A stretch of DNA of 64,000 nt from Bacteroidales bacterium (GTDB lineage Bacteria > Bacteroidota > Bacteroidia > Bacteroidales > Lentimicrobiaceae): contig JAEUTG010000004.1 in the NCBI GenBank assembly GCA_016788045.1, forward strand, positions 147,571 through 211,570, written 5' to 3'. The translations under genes and the position numbers were made by a program. The notes beneath the pieces were generated by a model. That model saw only the letters and a list, made by a program, of their open reading frames with translations, did no database searches and was not told the DNA's origin. Position 1 is the stretch's first letter, and every line of letters starts with the position of its first letter. This document shows positions 26,126 to 35,875 of the stretch, in pieces.

Positions 26126-26965
26126 TTATACAAATTCATTAAATATCTGGTTGAAAGCTATAAACCATGGATTTACAAGGTCTTCTTTGTTGTATTCCAA
26201 AGGCTGGCGTTCATTCCAGGAAAGCACTTTGATGCCAGCATTGGCAGCAATGGCATGACCCGCTGCCGTATCCCACTCCATGGTCGGACCAAATCTGGGG
26301 TAAATTTGTGCTTTCCCTTCAGCCAGCCGGCAGAATTTGAGAGAACTTCCGGCATTGATGATTTCCGGATCAGGATAAAGTGTTTTTATTTTTTCTATAA
26401 TCTCCTCAGTTTCGGCTGACATATGCGAACGACTGGCCAGGATGATAACTTTCTGGTCAGATTGTGTCAGCGGAAGTCGCTGAGCGCTGGCAATGACCTC
26501 TTCCAATGTTCTGAACCCATTGGGGTCTATGGTATCTTCAATTGTTGCCGAATAGGAACCTGCTTCCGGGTTGCCAAAATACAGATCTCCGGTTACCGGT
26601 ACATAAATGACACCAATCGCCGGGGTATTGCCGGCAACCAATGCGATGTTCACGGTAAATTCGCCATTGTGGTTAATAAATTCCTTTGTCCCGTCCAGGG
26701 GATCAATCAGCCAGAAATAGTGCCATTTCCGTCTTTCCTGATAGTCGGTATTTTTTCCTTCTTCACTCAGGATTGGAAAGCCGCTTTCAAGCAGACGATT
26801 CACAATGATCTCATTGGCAGCAAGATCGGCGGTTGTAAGCGGACTCTGATCAGCTTTGTAACTGGTGGTAAAGCCGGTATTGTAGATCTCTAGAATTTTC
26901 CGGCCTGCGAAGATGGCTGCCTGAATAGCAGAAAGAGTCAGCACTGATTGGGTTTGGTTGTTCAT
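26126..26965 (-). CDS. cysQ: 3'(2'),5'-bisphosphate nucleotidase CysQ
   Basis: 279-residue member of the inositol monophosphatase superfamily that removes phosphate from PAP/PAPS-type nucleotides. The metal site is formed by EEGKNTDY (Glu pair), FWLIDPLDGTKEFI (DPLDGT signature) and the C-terminal EWDTAAGHAIAA. The start is placed at ATG 26965 (MNNQTQSVL), which gives typical CysQ length; an in-frame ATG at 27013 would add 16 residues. The gene is followed by the membrane GT2 on the same strand. No sulfate-activation genes are adjacent, so a general salvage role is likely. Confidence 0.9.
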   Translation of the reverse strand: MNNQTQSVLTLSAIQAAIFAGRKILEIYNTGFTTSYKADQSPLTTADLAANEIIVNRLLESGFPILSEEGKNTDYQERRKWHYFWLIDPLDGTKEFINHNGEFTVNIALVAGNTPAIGVIYVPVTGDLYFGNPEAGSYSATIEDTIDPNGFRTLEEVIASAQRLPLTQSDQKVIILASRSHMSAETEEIIEKIKTLYPDPEIINAGSSLKFCRLAEGKAQIYPRFGPTMEWDTAAGHAIAANAGIKVLSWNERQPLEYNKEDLVNPWFIAFNQIFNEFV

Positions 26966-27270
26966 TTTTTCATGTTTCAGGGTAAAATTACTGAGAATTT
27001 CCCGGTTATTCATGATCTCTTATTACCAGGTTGATCATCTTTTCCTTTTTCAGGATCAGATTTCCCTTAATGGGACATTTTTAAAGTATTCAATGATCCA
27101 TATAACTTTGATTATCAATTGAATAAAAATTGTGGCATATAATTGGGAATTCACGTGCTTGAAACCTGTCATCCGGAAACGAAACTTAGATGCCATGGCA
27201 AACTAATTCATGCAAAGGCAGTTATTTTCCGGCGATTCAGACATTAATGAATAACGCTAAATCTAATAAA
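26966..27270. other. Divergent intergenic region between cysQ and the LruC lipoprotein gene
   Basis: About 305 bp without a recognisable gene. An exact -7 box (TAACTTTG, 27103-27110) points towards the LruC gene and would give a leader of about 155 bases. No cysQ promoter was recognised. Confidence 0.5.
27103..27110 (+). promoter_or_regulatory. Candidate -7 box for the LruC lipoprotein gene
   Basis: TAACTTTG matches TAnnTTTG exactly on the plus strand. A T-rich element lies upstream near 27078-27082 but is not a clear TTTG. The leader before ATG 27271 would be long (about 155 bases). Confidence 0.4.
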
Positions 27271-29325
27271 ATGTATAGAAACTATCTTTTGAGGGGGCTG
27301 ATTGTTTTTTCAATCATTGGTCTTGTTTCCTGTGCAAAGGAAAATGTGAATATTGACAGGAATTCGGTAAAGTTTTCGGATTTGCAGATTGCGCCGGATT
27401 TCAATTTTGAGACTTCGTCGGCTAAGGATTTTGAGATCAAAGCATTAGACAACCTCAACAACCCGATAAAGGGGGTGAGATACGACATCTACACAGCCCA
27501 TCCCGATTCAGGAGGAGTTCTGATGATGAGCGGGGCAACACAGGCTGACGGAATCTTTTCAGGCAAACTGACTTTACCCTCTTACATGGAGCAGGTTGTG
27601 ATCACTACCCGTTATCTGGGCTTTCCCTTTGAAAGAACGGTGAATGTGGAAAATAATTCATTTTCAGTTACCTATGGTGGAGTTCAGAAATCGCTGAATG
27701 TGAAGCAAATGCCGGTACCCTACAAATCAATGCTGAAGAGCAGCGACGGAGCGCCATTGGTTTATATGGGGACTTACAACAATCAGGGAGTTCCGAATTA
27801 CCTGGAGCCTGTAAATGACCCGATAACCCAGGATTTTCTGAATGATGTAAATGCGTCACTTCCTGAATTAAGGCCAGTTCCACAGTACAACCCGGAATAT
27901 CTGGATGCCAACAATCAGACATCGGTGACCATCCTTCAGGAATCAGACGTTTGGCTTACGTTTGTTCATGAAGGTGCTGGTTACAAAAATGTACTGGGTT
28001 TTTATACCTATGATGCCAACAACCCACCAGCAACAGTAAATGACATCACACAGATTTCGGTTATTTTTCCAAATGTTTCCTATCAGGGAAGCGGGGGAGG
28101 TCTTGTTTCTGGAAATAAAGTTTATATTGGTCGTTTTCAGGCAAATGTAAAGATTGGCTGGGCTCTGTTGCAAAATGCCTATAATGGAACAGTAAATCCC
28201 AATGCCACTACCTTCTATTCTGATTCATGGCTTAACCCCGAATCCAATGCAAACCTGAAACAGCACAACGTGCAGCTTTATGACCCGGGACGGGGTCTTG
28301 TGATCATGGGTTTTGAAGACCAGCGAAGAGATGGTAGTTGTGACAATGACTTTAATGATGCAGTATTTTATGTAACAGCCAATCCGGTTGAAGCCATTGA
28401 GTACAACGATATGCCTTTGATCACTTATGAAAACCCGGATTCTGATGGAGATGACATTCCTGACAACTTCGATGAATACCCTACAGATCCTGAAAAAGCA
28501 TTCAACAGTTTTTTCCCGGGCCAGAATTCCTTTGGAACGCTGGCTTATGAAGACCTCTGGCCCGATACCGGTGATTATGATTTCAACGATTTGGTTGTGA
28601 AATATCAGTTTAAGCAGGTTACCAATGGAAACAATGATGTTGTTCAGATCAATTCGGTTTTAACGCCAACTGCTGTCGGAGCCAATCTACGGACAGGTTT
28701 TGGTTTTCAGTTTGACGGTGTGAATCCATCAGCCATTGAAAGCATTGACGGATCATTGCTGACTGAGAACTCGGTTTCTTTATCTGACAATGGCACTGAA
28801 GCCGGGCAGAACAAAGCAGTTGTCATCGCATTTGACAAAGCATTTTCGGTGTTCTCCGATATTACAGGGAATAACCCTGATGGCATGGCAGCCATCAATA
28901 CGGTTCCGGGAGGAAGAACCGGAACTCCGGGCACTGTTGCCATGGAGATACATTTTGTCAATCCGGTCAGTACTTCGGCGGTAGGACAAGCCCCATACAA
29001 TCCTTTTTTATTCTATTCACAGAACAGGACGCATGAAATTCACCTGCCTGATAACATTCCTACAAGTCTTGCAAGTTCGTCCTATTTCGGGACGGGCAAT
29101 GACGACAGTAACCCTTCATCAGGCAGATATTACAAATCTGAAGACAATTTACCCTGGGCGATGAACATTGTTGATGATTTTGACCATACAATTGAAGAAG
29201 TTCAGATAAACACAGCATTCCTGCATTTTGCAGATTGGGCAACAAGTTCAGGAAGACAAAGTAAGGACTGGTACAAGAATCTGAATGGGTACAGAGTAAG
29301 TTCCAAAATATATTCAAACAATTAA
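27271..29325 (+). CDS. LruC domain-containing lipoprotein
   Basis: 684-residue predicted outer-surface lipoprotein. The start is placed at ATG 27271 because it opens a lipoprotein signal (IIGLVSC, lipidated Cys21, then AKEN). In-frame ATGs 8 and 27 codons upstream lack that geometry. Residues about 45-130 look like a carboxypeptidase-regulatory-type beta domain. The rest carries LruC (DUF4842) features: DFNDAVFYVTANP near residue 365, an acidic DSDGDDIPDNFDEYP calcium-binding-like loop near 390, and DTGDYDFNDLVVKYQ near 425. Members occur in Bacteroidota and Leptospira surface proteins with unknown function. It is apparently monocistronic and just precedes the polysaccharide locus. Confidence 0.85.
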   Translation: MYRNYLLRGLIVFSIIGLVSCAKENVNIDRNSVKFSDLQIAPDFNFETSSAKDFEIKALDNLNNPIKGVRYDIYTAHPDSGGVLMMSGATQADGIFSGKLTLPSYMEQVVITTRYLGFPFERTVNVENNSFSVTYGGVQKSLNVKQMPVPYKSMLKSSDGAPLVYMGTYNNQGVPNYLEPVNDPITQDFLNDVNASLPELRPVPQYNPEYLDANNQTSVTILQESDVWLTFVHEGAGYKNVLGFYTYDANNPPATVNDITQISVIFPNVSYQGSGGGLVSGNKVYIGRFQANVKIGWALLQNAYNGTVNPNATTFYSDSWLNPESNANLKQHNVQLYDPGRGLVIMGFEDQRRDGSCDNDFNDAVFYVTANPVEAIEYNDMPLITYENPDSDGDDIPDNFDEYPTDPEKAFNSFFPGQNSFGTLAYEDLWPDTGDYDFNDLVVKYQFKQVTNGNNDVVQINSVLTPTAVGANLRTGFGFQFDGVNPSAIESIDGSLLTENSVSLSDNGTEAGQNKAVVIAFDKAFSVFSDITGNNPDGMAAINTVPGGRTGTPGTVAMEIHFVNPVSTSAVGQAPYNPFLFYSQNRTHEIHLPDNIPTSLASSSYFGTGNDDSNPSSGRYYKSEDNLPWAMNIVDDFDHTIEEVQINTAFLHFADWATSSGRQSKDWYKNLNGYRVSSKIYSNN

Positions 29326-29601
29326 ACGAGTGACAGCCGGCGAGCCGGTTACTTTTGAGTGAAACGGCAATAAATAGCTGTAACTGACAGAATGCCGGGA
29401 ACTGAAGGCCCAGCAAAGAATGCAGGAATTTCAGACGATTCTGTGATACAGTGATTTTATTGCCGGATTTCACCCAGCATTGAACAAGTCAGTTTCTCAC
29501 TTCTGAAATTAATTCAGGAGCTGATAAACTGGCTTTCTGCTTTACAAGGTAATCCAATTTTAAAACAGACAATGCTTGCCGATTGGCTCTAAAAAGAAGA
29601 A

Positions 29602-30357
29602 ATGAAGAATAATATCCTGATAATGTTAATTTTAGGCCTTGTAACTTTGTTGCAGGCAGTGTCATTTTCACAGGATACTGAGTCGTTTGATCCTGTTACG
29701 GATGATATTGCAAGTAAACTTCCAACACTTGAAGTACTGATTGACTCGGCTTTGAACCATACCCCGGAAATATCAATCAGGGAGCAGCAGGTTCTGATAG
29801 CAGAATCAAAACTAAAGACTAAAAAGATTGAATGGACACGAAATATCGGTATGCAGGCAAGTGCCGGATATGGCAATATGTATAATTACTCAACTTCGTC
29901 TAATGGGTCAATAGACCCATTGCCAGTGACTTCAACAAGGTATCAGAATCAGTTTAATACTTCACTTTATCTCAACTTGCCGATCAGTACAATCGCTGAC
30001 AGAAGAAATCAACTCAGGTTGGCAAGAGCAGAGATCTCACAGGAAGAACTTTCAATTGAACAGACAAGGCAGGAAATAAGGCAGCTCATTATCCTTAAAT
30101 ACAACAATCTGATCATGACTCAGAAGTTGTTCCGTATTAAGATAAGGAACTTTGAAAGCATTAAAATCAAAATGGAGTTAACTGAAACTGAATTCCGGAA
30201 TGGTGTAATTTCATTGACAGAATACACAAATGTTGCAACCAATCTGGCCGATGCAGAGTCAAATCTTGAAATGTCCAGAACGGAATTTCTGAATGCCTAT
30301 ATGATTCTTGAGGAATTGGTTGGTTTCAGGTTTAATTTGTTCAACAGCACCAGATAA
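29602..30357 (+). CDS. Short TolC-like outer-membrane protein
   Basis: 251-residue exported protein with a signal peptide (about 1-23). It then has a TolC-family pattern: the opening helix LPTLEVLIDSALNHTPEISIREQQ, a beta segment rich in Gly/Asn/Ser (AGYGNMYNYSTSSNGS), and a long charged helix pair ending FLNAYMILEELVGFR. Typical TolC proteins are about 420-480 residues with two structural repeats, and only one is present here. A half-length protein could assemble as a hexamer. The stop is only 4 bp before the start of the Wzc-like gene, so the two are translationally coupled and probably form the export route for the polysaccharide. No other outer-membrane exporter is visible in the locus. 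Confidence 0.72.
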   Translation: MKNNILIMLILGLVTLLQAVSFSQDTESFDPVTDDIASKLPTLEVLIDSALNHTPEISIREQQVLIAESKLKTKKIEWTRNIGMQASAGYGNMYNYSTSSNGSIDPLPVTSTRYQNQFNTSLYLNLPISTIADRRNQLRLARAEISQEELSIEQTRQEIRQLIILKYNNLIMTQKLFRIKIRNFESIKIKMELTETEFRNGVISLTEYTNVATNLADAESNLEMSRTEFLNAYMILEELVGFRFNLFNSTR

Positions 30358-30361
30358 AACA

Positions 30362-32917
30362 ATGAAAATAGTTGAATTAATCAGATTGCTCAGAAAACAC
30401 ATTGTTTTGCTATTGATTACACCGCTGATCATGGCAGCACTTGTTATTTACCTTACCCGTAAACCGGTACTGATTTATTCTTCTCAGACTACCCTTTACA
30501 CCGGAATTGCCTCCGGGACCAGTGTTGATATTGAGAAGTCACTTAGCTTTTTTGCAACGAACACAGCTTTTGATAACCTGATCAATGTAATAAAATCCCG
30601 TGAGACCCAGCAGGAAGTTGCCATCAGACTGTTGGCCATCCATCTGATGCTGGATGATTACAATCCGAAATTTATTTCAAAGCAGTCTTATGCCTCATTA
30701 AAAAGCATTACTCCCCGGCATGTTCTTAAACTCGTTGTAGGGAAAAATGATAAAAATAATCCCAAGGCATCCAAAGGTTCAAATAACAAGACTTCCGGAA
30801 AAGCAGATAATCCGGGAGTAACCACGGGCCAGGCAAACGATACAACGATCATTGATTCGACCAGTCTGGAAGAAGAATTCTCTTTCAGTGCACTTTATGA
30901 TACAGTAAATGCCGGTGGATTACCTCCAGGTTTTAACCGTGATGATTACGAAAAGACTGTTGAGAACCTGAAGAACTTCATGGCGAGCAGTGATACAAAT
31001 TTCGTTTACAAACTACTGTATTTCCATCACCCACATTATTCTATCAATGCGATATCTAAAATCTTCGTTAAGCGCATTGGGAACAGTGATCTTGTAAACC
31101 TGAGTTATGAGTCCAATGATCCCGGTGTATGTCAGCAAACATTGATTTTACTTACGGAGGTTTGTATAAAAAATTACAAAGATGTTAAAGAGAACCGCTC
31201 TGATGCTGTAGTCAAGTATTTTGAGCATCAGGTAAAGCAGGCTGCATTTCGCTTGAAAATCGTTGAAGATAAGTTGCTTAAATTTAACATGGACAACAAC
31301 ATCATCAATTATTACGAACAAAGTAAAGCTGTAGCCATTGTTAAAGAAAACCTTGAAGTGAGTTATCATGAAATGAGGATTAAAGTTGCCGGGTCGCTTG
31401 CTGCTATCCGGAGGCTTGAAGAGAAACTTGCAACACAAAAGGAGATACAGCTTAATAATTCTACAATAATTGAAAACAGGAAAAAGCTCTCTGATGTAAA
31501 TGCCAAAATTGCGACCATTGAAACCATTGATTATTCCAACCCTTCAGATACAATCAACAATAAGGAGCTGGTAAGGCTGAAGCTTAAAGCTGAAAAACTT
31601 AAAGATGAACTGAGAAATTCAGTGAACGGGCTTTACAACATCACCAATTCAACTGAAGGATTGCACCTGAATACCTTACTTGCCGACTGGCTGAAGAATG
31701 TAATTGAATACGAGGAAAATAAGGCAGGATTGAGCGTGCTCGGAGACCGGATCATTGAGTTCCAGAAGCAGTATTCCATCTATGCCCCTGCAGGAGCTAA
31801 CATTAAACGAATTGAACGTGAAATCAATGTATCGGAACAGGAGTTCCTCGAATTGCTGCATGGATTAAACCTGGCCAAACTTAAAATGCAGGATGCTGAG
31901 CTTTCAGCTACCATCAGGGCAGTTGATCCGCCATTCTTTCCATTATCAGCAAATCCAACGAAAAGAAGCATGCTGGTTTTGGTTGCTGCTGTTTTCGGAT
32001 TTATTCTTGTCCTTGCCGTCATCGTTGCCCTAGAGTATCTCGACGATTCATTTAAGAACCATAAAAAAGCCGAAAAAACCCTGAAACTTAAAAACCTTGG
32101 CATATTTCCAAAGGTTTTCCTTAATACAGGTTCACTTAATTTCCCCTTTGTTGCCAACCGATTACTGGAGATGATCATTCAGAATATCGGTATGATTCAA
32201 CACAATCAGGTAAATGAACCACGAACGCTCGTATTTTTCAGTACATTAAAAGATGAAGGCAAAACAACCCTGATTTCAAATCTTGCGCAAAAACTGATTA
32301 AACAGGGAAAAACAGTTCTTGTGCTCAATTATTCAGGGGAATCTCTCTACGAAATGGAGACATCTCAGATTGGTTATGATGATAAACCAACGAATCCATC
32401 TGAACCTGCAAAAGAAAAGCGAAGAAACCGTTATCCAATTATTTCAAGAATCCTGGGATATCCTGATCCACGTATTGACATACAAAGTCCTTTCCTGGCT
32501 GAACCCGAATCAGTTCTGGATGAGAAATTGTACCACAAATATACCATTGATTCATCCTATTTTGCAGCGCAAAATTATGATGATCTGTTAAGGAATACTG
32601 CCAAATCGGTCGATAAACCTGATTTTGTACTGATTGAAATTCCAAACCTCCTTTCCTATCCTTTTCCGGAAGAACTGGTTAAGAATTCAATCATGGTTCT
32701 TGTAGCGCGGGCAAATCATGTCTGGTCAGACGCTGACCAGAATTCTCTTGAGAGTATTATGAAATTTACTTCAGGGGATCCTCAATTCATTCTGAATGGT
32801 GTAGATCTTGGAGTTCTTGAAACAGTTCTCGGAGATTTACCTAAAAAACGTAGCCGGTTCAGAAGAATGCTGAAGAAACTGGTCAGGCTTCAATTCAAAT
32901 CAGGCTATCAACCTTAA
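30362..32917 (+). CDS. Wzc-like polysaccharide co-polymerase with degenerate ATPase domain
   Basis: 851-residue inner-membrane protein. It has an N-terminal TM (about 13-33) and Wzz domain, a low-complexity Lys/Asn/Ser/Thr insert (about 133-175), long coiled-coil periplasmic helices (about 280-500), a second TM (about 535-560) and a C-terminal P-loop domain. The P-loop is S627-x4-E-G-K634-T-T, but the usual Walker A' strand LLIDAD is replaced by VLVLNYS, without the catalytic Asp. The C-terminus (RMLKKLVRLQFKSGYQP) has no tyrosine cluster. It therefore probably controls chain length and spans the periplasm without acting as a BY-kinase. The start ATG 30362 is 4 bp after the TolC-like stop; an upstream in-frame ATG overlaps that gene. 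Confidence 0.85.
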   Translation: MKIVELIRLLRKHIVLLLITPLIMAALVIYLTRKPVLIYSSQTTLYTGIASGTSVDIEKSLSFFATNTAFDNLINVIKSRETQQEVAIRLLAIHLMLDDYNPKFISKQSYASLKSITPRHVLKLVVGKNDKNNPKASKGSNNKTSGKADNPGVTTGQANDTTIIDSTSLEEEFSFSALYDTVNAGGLPPGFNRDDYEKTVENLKNFMASSDTNFVYKLLYFHHPHYSINAISKIFVKRIGNSDLVNLSYESNDPGVCQQTLILLTEVCIKNYKDVKENRSDAVVKYFEHQVKQAAFRLKIVEDKLLKFNMDNNIINYYEQSKAVAIVKENLEVSYHEMRIKVAGSLAAIRRLEEKLATQKEIQLNNSTIIENRKKLSDVNAKIATIETIDYSNPSDTINNKELVRLKLKAEKLKDELRNSVNGLYNITNSTEGLHLNTLLADWLKNVIEYEENKAGLSVLGDRIIEFQKQYSIYAPAGANIKRIEREINVSEQEFLELLHGLNLAKLKMQDAELSATIRAVDPPFFPLSANPTKRSMLVLVAAVFGFILVLAVIVALEYLDDSFKNHKKAEKTLKLKNLGIFPKVFLNTGSLNFPFVANRLLEMIIQNIGMIQHNQVNEPRTLVFFSTLKDEGKTTLISNLAQKLIKQGKTVLVLNYSGESLYEMETSQIGYDDKPTNPSEPAKEKRRNRYPIISRILGYPDPRIDIQSPFLAEPESVLDEKLYHKYTIDSSYFAAQNYDDLLRNTAKSVDKPDFVLIEIPNLLSYPFPEELVKNSIMVLVARANHVWSDADQNSLESIMKFTSGDPQFILNGVDLGVLETVLGDLPKKRSRFRRMLKKLVRLQFKSGYQP

Positions 32918-32935
32918 TGATAAGTTGTTACTGCG

Positions 32936-34309
32936 ATGTCACTGATTAAAAAAGTAGTTCGTGAATCCAATTTCCTGACCTTAACAAGCAACATTACCAA
33001 TGCTTTTTTCGGTATAGCGAGTTTTGCGTTGCTGACACGAAGCTTTTCAATCGACATTTTTGGCCAATGGGTTCTGTATCAGACTGCCGGAAATTTCATG
33101 GATATGTTCAGATTCGGAATTACCAACACAGCTGTTGTCAGGTATTTATCCGGAGTTGATGAATCTGAAAGATTGAAATATATTGGTTCGAATGCATTGA
33201 TCGGACTGCTTTCCACAATTGGAATTTCAGCACTGATCTGGTTAGTATTTATTCTGTTCAAAGAGCCTGTAGTTCGCTCCGGATATGAGTTGTTCTTTCT
33301 TTGGTATCCTTTGGCTGCCTTTACCAATCTTCCCTTTAACACCGCAACGGTAATCATGCAGGCTGATCAGAAGTTTGACAAATTGTTGTGGATAAAAGCC
33401 GTGAATAGTGGTGGATTTTTTCTTTTACTTCTGGCAAATTATTTATTTCTCAACCTGACGATTATTCAATTAGTTTGGGTTCAGTTAGGGATAAACCTGA
33501 TTACATCAGCGGTATGCATGATCTATGGTTGGGATGGCCTCAGGCATCTTCGGAAGGCTTCATCAATCACAACCAGAAAAATACTCGATTTCGGGAAATA
33601 TACAACCTTCACTATCATTGGAACTAACCTTCTGAGAAGTGCCGATACTATTATCATTAGTCTTAGTCCCCTGGGCACAGCTGCAGTTGCCTTATACAGC
33701 ATTCCTATGAAGCTTACTGAATTGCAGCAGATTCCATTAAGAAGTTTTGCGGCAACTGCCTTTCCCAGAATGTCAAAAGCAAGTATACAAGGTAGAGCAG
33801 ATGAAGTAAAAAATCTCTTTTACACTTATTCAGGTGCCATTACCTTGTTGTTTGTATTTGTTAGTCTGATAGTTTTCTTTTTCGCTGAGTATTTTGTTCA
33901 TATCATGGGTGGAGCACAGTACCTCGGAACTGATCCGATTACCGGGTTTAATGCAACTGTAATAGTGCGCGTATTTTGCCTGTATGGGTTACTGCTTCCG
34001 ATCGACAGGATGACAGGAATCGGTCTGGAAAGTGTTAACCGCCCGGACAGAAATATGGTAAAGGTTGTTTTTATGGTTGTGGCCAATGTTGTGGGTGATA
34101 TAGTGGCAGTGTTTGTGTTTAAGTCATTGGCAGCTATAGCAATAGCTTCTATAATATTTACTTTTGTTGGGGTTTGGGTTGGCTATCGTTTCCTTGACAA
34201 AGAACTCAGCCTGGATTATAAAAAAATACTGAGTGAAGGGATTGGCTTTTACAGAGAGGCATTTCTGAAGCTTAAAGCACAAAATTTCATCAACAAAAAG
34301 TTATCCTGA
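32936..34309 (+). CDS. Polysaccharide flippase (Wzx/MOP superfamily)
   Basis: 457-residue polytopic membrane protein with about 12-14 hydrophobic segments and few charged residues outside loops. The opening NITNAFFGIASFALLTRSFS and the segment FGKYTTFTIIGTNLLRSADTIIIS are typical of MATE-like oligosaccharide transporters. It would translocate undecaprenyl-linked repeat units across the inner membrane. It lies 18 bp after the co-polymerase gene and 36 bp before the polymerase/ligase-like gene, completing a Wzx/Wzy-type set. Confidence 0.87.
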   Translation: MSLIKKVVRESNFLTLTSNITNAFFGIASFALLTRSFSIDIFGQWVLYQTAGNFMDMFRFGITNTAVVRYLSGVDESERLKYIGSNALIGLLSTIGISALIWLVFILFKEPVVRSGYELFFLWYPLAAFTNLPFNTATVIMQADQKFDKLLWIKAVNSGGFFLLLLANYLFLNLTIIQLVWVQLGINLITSAVCMIYGWDGLRHLRKASSITTRKILDFGKYTTFTIIGTNLLRSADTIIISLSPLGTAAVALYSIPMKLTELQQIPLRSFAATAFPRMSKASIQGRADEVKNLFYTYSGAITLLFVFVSLIVFFFAEYFVHIMGGAQYLGTDPITGFNATVIVRVFCLYGLLLPIDRMTGIGLESVNRPDRNMVKVVFMVVANVVGDIVAVFVFKSLAAIAIASIIFTFVGVWVGYRFLDKELSLDYKKILSEGIGFYREAFLKLKAQNFINKKLS

Positions 34310-34345
34310 CCACCCAACTGAAACAGATTCATTATATTTGAATCG

Positions 34346-35875
34346 ATGTTTTCCCCGTCTCATCCATTTGAACATAATACCGGTTCAGGCCGCCTAGGTT
34401 CTCCCGGCTTCTTTATTCCATTGCTGCTTGTTGGAATACTGTCAGCATGGTTTGTCAGCAAGCAGGGCGTTTCTATTGGAATAACCCTTATAATATTTCC
34501 TTTCCTTATCTTATATCTTGTTTTTCTTTTCAGGAATGCTATCCTGGGTCTATATACGATTGCATTCCTCGGGTTTGTAATTCTTGGCCTCATGCGTTAT
34601 GCTGATATCGCCATGGTAGGGACTTCAATCGATGCATTGATCGTTTTATCCTTTATTTCGATTTTCTTTAAACATTTCCACGACCGGTTCGACTGGACCC
34701 CTGCTAAGCGTGATGTCACACTTCTCGCACTAATCTGGATGCTTTATGGATTATTCAGCATCGCAAATCCGGAAATAAAGAATATGCATATCTGGATTTC
34801 AAGTTTCCGAACAGTATCAGCCTACATGCTTTTCATAATTATTCTGGCTTTAGTACTTATCAACACGGAGAAGCGTTTTTATATCTTCCTTTACATTTGG
34901 GCAACTATGTCAATTATGGCTTCCTTAAAAGGGATGACCCAACAGTATATTGGTGTTGATCCATGGGAACAGGCCTGGCTGGACAGGGGAGCCTATACAA
35001 CCCACGTTCTTTTCGGGAAACTGAGGATTTTCTCTTTTATGAGTGATGCAGGTCAGTTCGGGGCCAATCAGGCATATTCCGGTGTGGTATTTTTGATATT
35101 GTCGTTGAAACAACCAACGGTTAAAAGACGACTTTTCTTTCTTACAGCCGGGCTCCTGGGAATATGGGGTATGTTTCTTTCTGGCACACGTGGCGCAATC
35201 AGCGTTCCTTTGGTTGGTTTCATGCTGTTCTTTGTTTTGAAAAAAAATAAATATGTTTTGATTTCCGGAGCAGTTTTTCTGGCTGTGGTATTTGTTTTTT
35301 TTAAGTATACAATGATTGGTCAGGACATTCAACAGATACGCCGGATGCGAACGGCCTTTGATCCCAATGATGCTTCATTGCAGACCCGTCTTGCCAATCA
35401 AAGGACATTGGCAAAATACTTATCAACCAGGCCCATTGGAGGAGGATTGGGTCATGCCGGAAAGAAAGTTCAGAAAACCCTGCCAAATTCGTTTCTTGCA
35501 AACATAGCTACGGACAGCTGGTATGTTATGATATGGGCTGAACAGGGCATCGTAGGACTGTCATTACATTTATTCATTCTATTCTATATCATTATTAAAG
35601 CATCTTACCTGATCATGTTCAGAATCAGGGATCCGATGGTTAAACTGAATATGACTGCTCTTGCTGCCGGTATGATGGGCATTATGGTTGCATCGTATGG
35701 GAATGCTGTGCTCGGGCAGATACCAACCAGTATTATGATTTATGTTTCAATGGCTATGATGTTGACTCCTGAACGCTTCGATAAGGCAATGGCTCTGGAA
35801 ATGGAAAATCGCAGAAATCCGGCTAAACCGGAGGCAACCGAAAACTCTCTGACCAAAGCTCCGGAAATAGAATAA
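34346..35875 (+). CDS. O-antigen polymerase/ligase family protein (Wzy/WaaL-like)
   Basis: 509-residue membrane protein with about 11-12 hydrophobic segments and one large periplasmic loop (about residues 195-245 and 330-385). The Wzy_C-type signature is GMFLSGTRGAISVPLVGF near residue 275, followed by charged RTAFDPNDASLQTRL, GGGLGHAGKK and NSFLANIATDSWYVMIWAEQG. It would polymerise flipped repeat units or ligate the chain to a carrier. It lies directly downstream of the flippase and ends 0-1 bp from the convergent GT8 gene. A sequence-only distinction between polymerase and ligase is not possible; the operon context favours polymerase. Confidence 0.83.
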   Translation: MFSPSHPFEHNTGSGRLGSPGFFIPLLLVGILSAWFVSKQGVSIGITLIIFPFLILYLVFLFRNAILGLYTIAFLGFVILGLMRYADIAMVGTSIDALIVLSFISIFFKHFHDRFDWTPAKRDVTLLALIWMLYGLFSIANPEIKNMHIWISSFRTVSAYMLFIIILALVLINTEKRFYIFLYIWATMSIMASLKGMTQQYIGVDPWEQAWLDRGAYTTHVLFGKLRIFSFMSDAGQFGANQAYSGVVFLILSLKQPTVKRRLFFLTAGLLGIWGMFLSGTRGAISVPLVGFMLFFVLKKNKYVLISGAVFLAVVFVFFKYTMIGQDIQQIRRMRTAFDPNDASLQTRLANQRTLAKYLSTRPIGGGLGHAGKKVQKTLPNSFLANIATDSWYVMIWAEQGIVGLSLHLFILFYIIIKASYLIMFRIRDPMVKLNMTALAAGMMGIMVASYGNAVLGQIPTSIMIYVSMAMMLTPERFDKAMALEMENRRNPAKPEATENSLTKAPEIE

